Source: an uncultured Clostridia bacterium (GTDB taxonomy: Bacteria > Bacillota > Clostridia > Oscillospirales > Ruminococcaceae). Taken from it: a DNA stretch of 6,428 bases. Shown here piece after piece: positions 6,283 through 6,428 of this stretch. The stretch is from assembly GCA_937891895.1 (NCBI GenBank), contig CALATN010000025.1:1-6428 (forward strand), in the 5' to 3' direction. The position numbers and the translations under genes were made by a program. Each line of letters begins with the position of its first letter. Positions within the stretch are counted from its first letter, which is position 1. The notes below the pieces were generated by a model. That model was not told the origin of the DNA. It searched no databases and saw nothing but the letters and a program-made list of their open reading frames with translations.

Positions 6283-6428
6283 TTAGTCCTTAGCAGAACG
6301 GAGTGAAGAATCTTCAACGAAGTAATACTTTCTGCTTGCAAATTCTTCTACTGCTGTTTTAACAGGTTTTTCTTCAAGTGTTGCCGCATATTCTTCTGCG
6401 ATTGCAGACATTGCCGCATAAACTCTGT
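6283..6428 (-). CDS. rpoZ: Probable RNA polymerase omega subunit, C-terminal 47 aa (5' end outside window)
   Basis: This open frame enters from the right edge and stops at 6283-6285, giving 47 residues. The stretch AIAEEY...LEEKPVKTAVEEFASRKYYFVED resembles the C-terminal half of omega, where KPV..A..E...GK is the usual pattern. Position also fits: rpoZ precedes priA (sometimes with dfp between) in Firmicutes. Omega is a small subunit that helps assemble and stabilise RNA polymerase around beta-prime. Odd: in omega the helix before IAEE normally reads like AKRAR, but here it is YAAMS, so the otherwise conserved basic motif is missing or lies further upstream. The conserved N-terminus is outside the window, so identity rests on a short match and synteny. 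The alternative is an unrelated small protein that has taken this position. Confidence 0.6.
   Translation of the reverse strand, partial: RVYAAMSAIAEEYAATLEEKPVKTAVEEFASRKYYFVEDSSLRSAKD

Noticed and set aside
1..6428. A new defence, mobile or CRISPR-type system
   Set aside because: No spaced repeats, transposase, integrase, nuclease or toxin-antitoxin pair can be read on either strand; apart from the left junction, the window is an ordinary housekeeping operon.

Overview
The window is AT-rich DNA from a Gram-positive, most likely a clostridial (Oscillospiraceae/Ruminococcaceae-like) bacterium. The evidence is the gene order, the purine-rich Shine-Dalgarno sites, the deformylase and PriA sequence style, and a membrane zinc peptidase lying between fmt and rsmB. 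The species call is inference from family knowledge; no search was run.

From about position 247 to the right-hand end, everything is one tightly packed minus-strand operon, read from high to low coordinates: the end of a probable rpoZ (RNA polymerase omega), priA (replication restart helicase), def (peptide deformylase), fmt (methionyl-tRNA formyltransferase), a YugP-like membrane zinc metallopeptidase, rsmB (16S rRNA m5C967 methyltransferase) and the first ~35 codons of rlmN (23S rRNA/tRNA m2A methyltransferase). Gaps between genes are only 3 to 21 nt, and no internal terminator or convincing promoter is visible. This is the widespread Firmicutes housekeeping cluster gmk-rpoZ-(dfp)-priA-def-fmt-rsmB-rlmN-stp-prkC. 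Fmt formylates initiator Met-tRNA, Def removes the formyl group from new proteins, and RsmB and RlmN modify rRNA; the grouping concerns translation start and ribosome maturation plus replication restart.

The left 250 bases are the unusual part. The rlmN frame, immediately after rsmB, matches the family up to FRAKQIFQWLH and then abruptly stops resembling it, reaching a stop 17 codons later. From the other side a small lipoprotein gene on the plus strand runs into the same point, and its last nine or so codons are simply the antisense of rlmN. Two unrelated genes, each apparently missing its 3' part, therefore meet tail-to-tail at a junction near 234-259 that carries a short direct repeat and small inverted repeats. 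This is either a real insertion/inversion that broke rlmN or a chimeric assembly or amplification join.

There is no CRISPR array, tRNA, rRNA, transposase or recognisable new defence-type system in the window. The remaining points of interest are a DEEG rather than DEEH helicase motif II in PriA, an omega-like C-terminus without the KRAR motif, and a metallopeptidase and rsmB separated only by a stop codon in the same frame.
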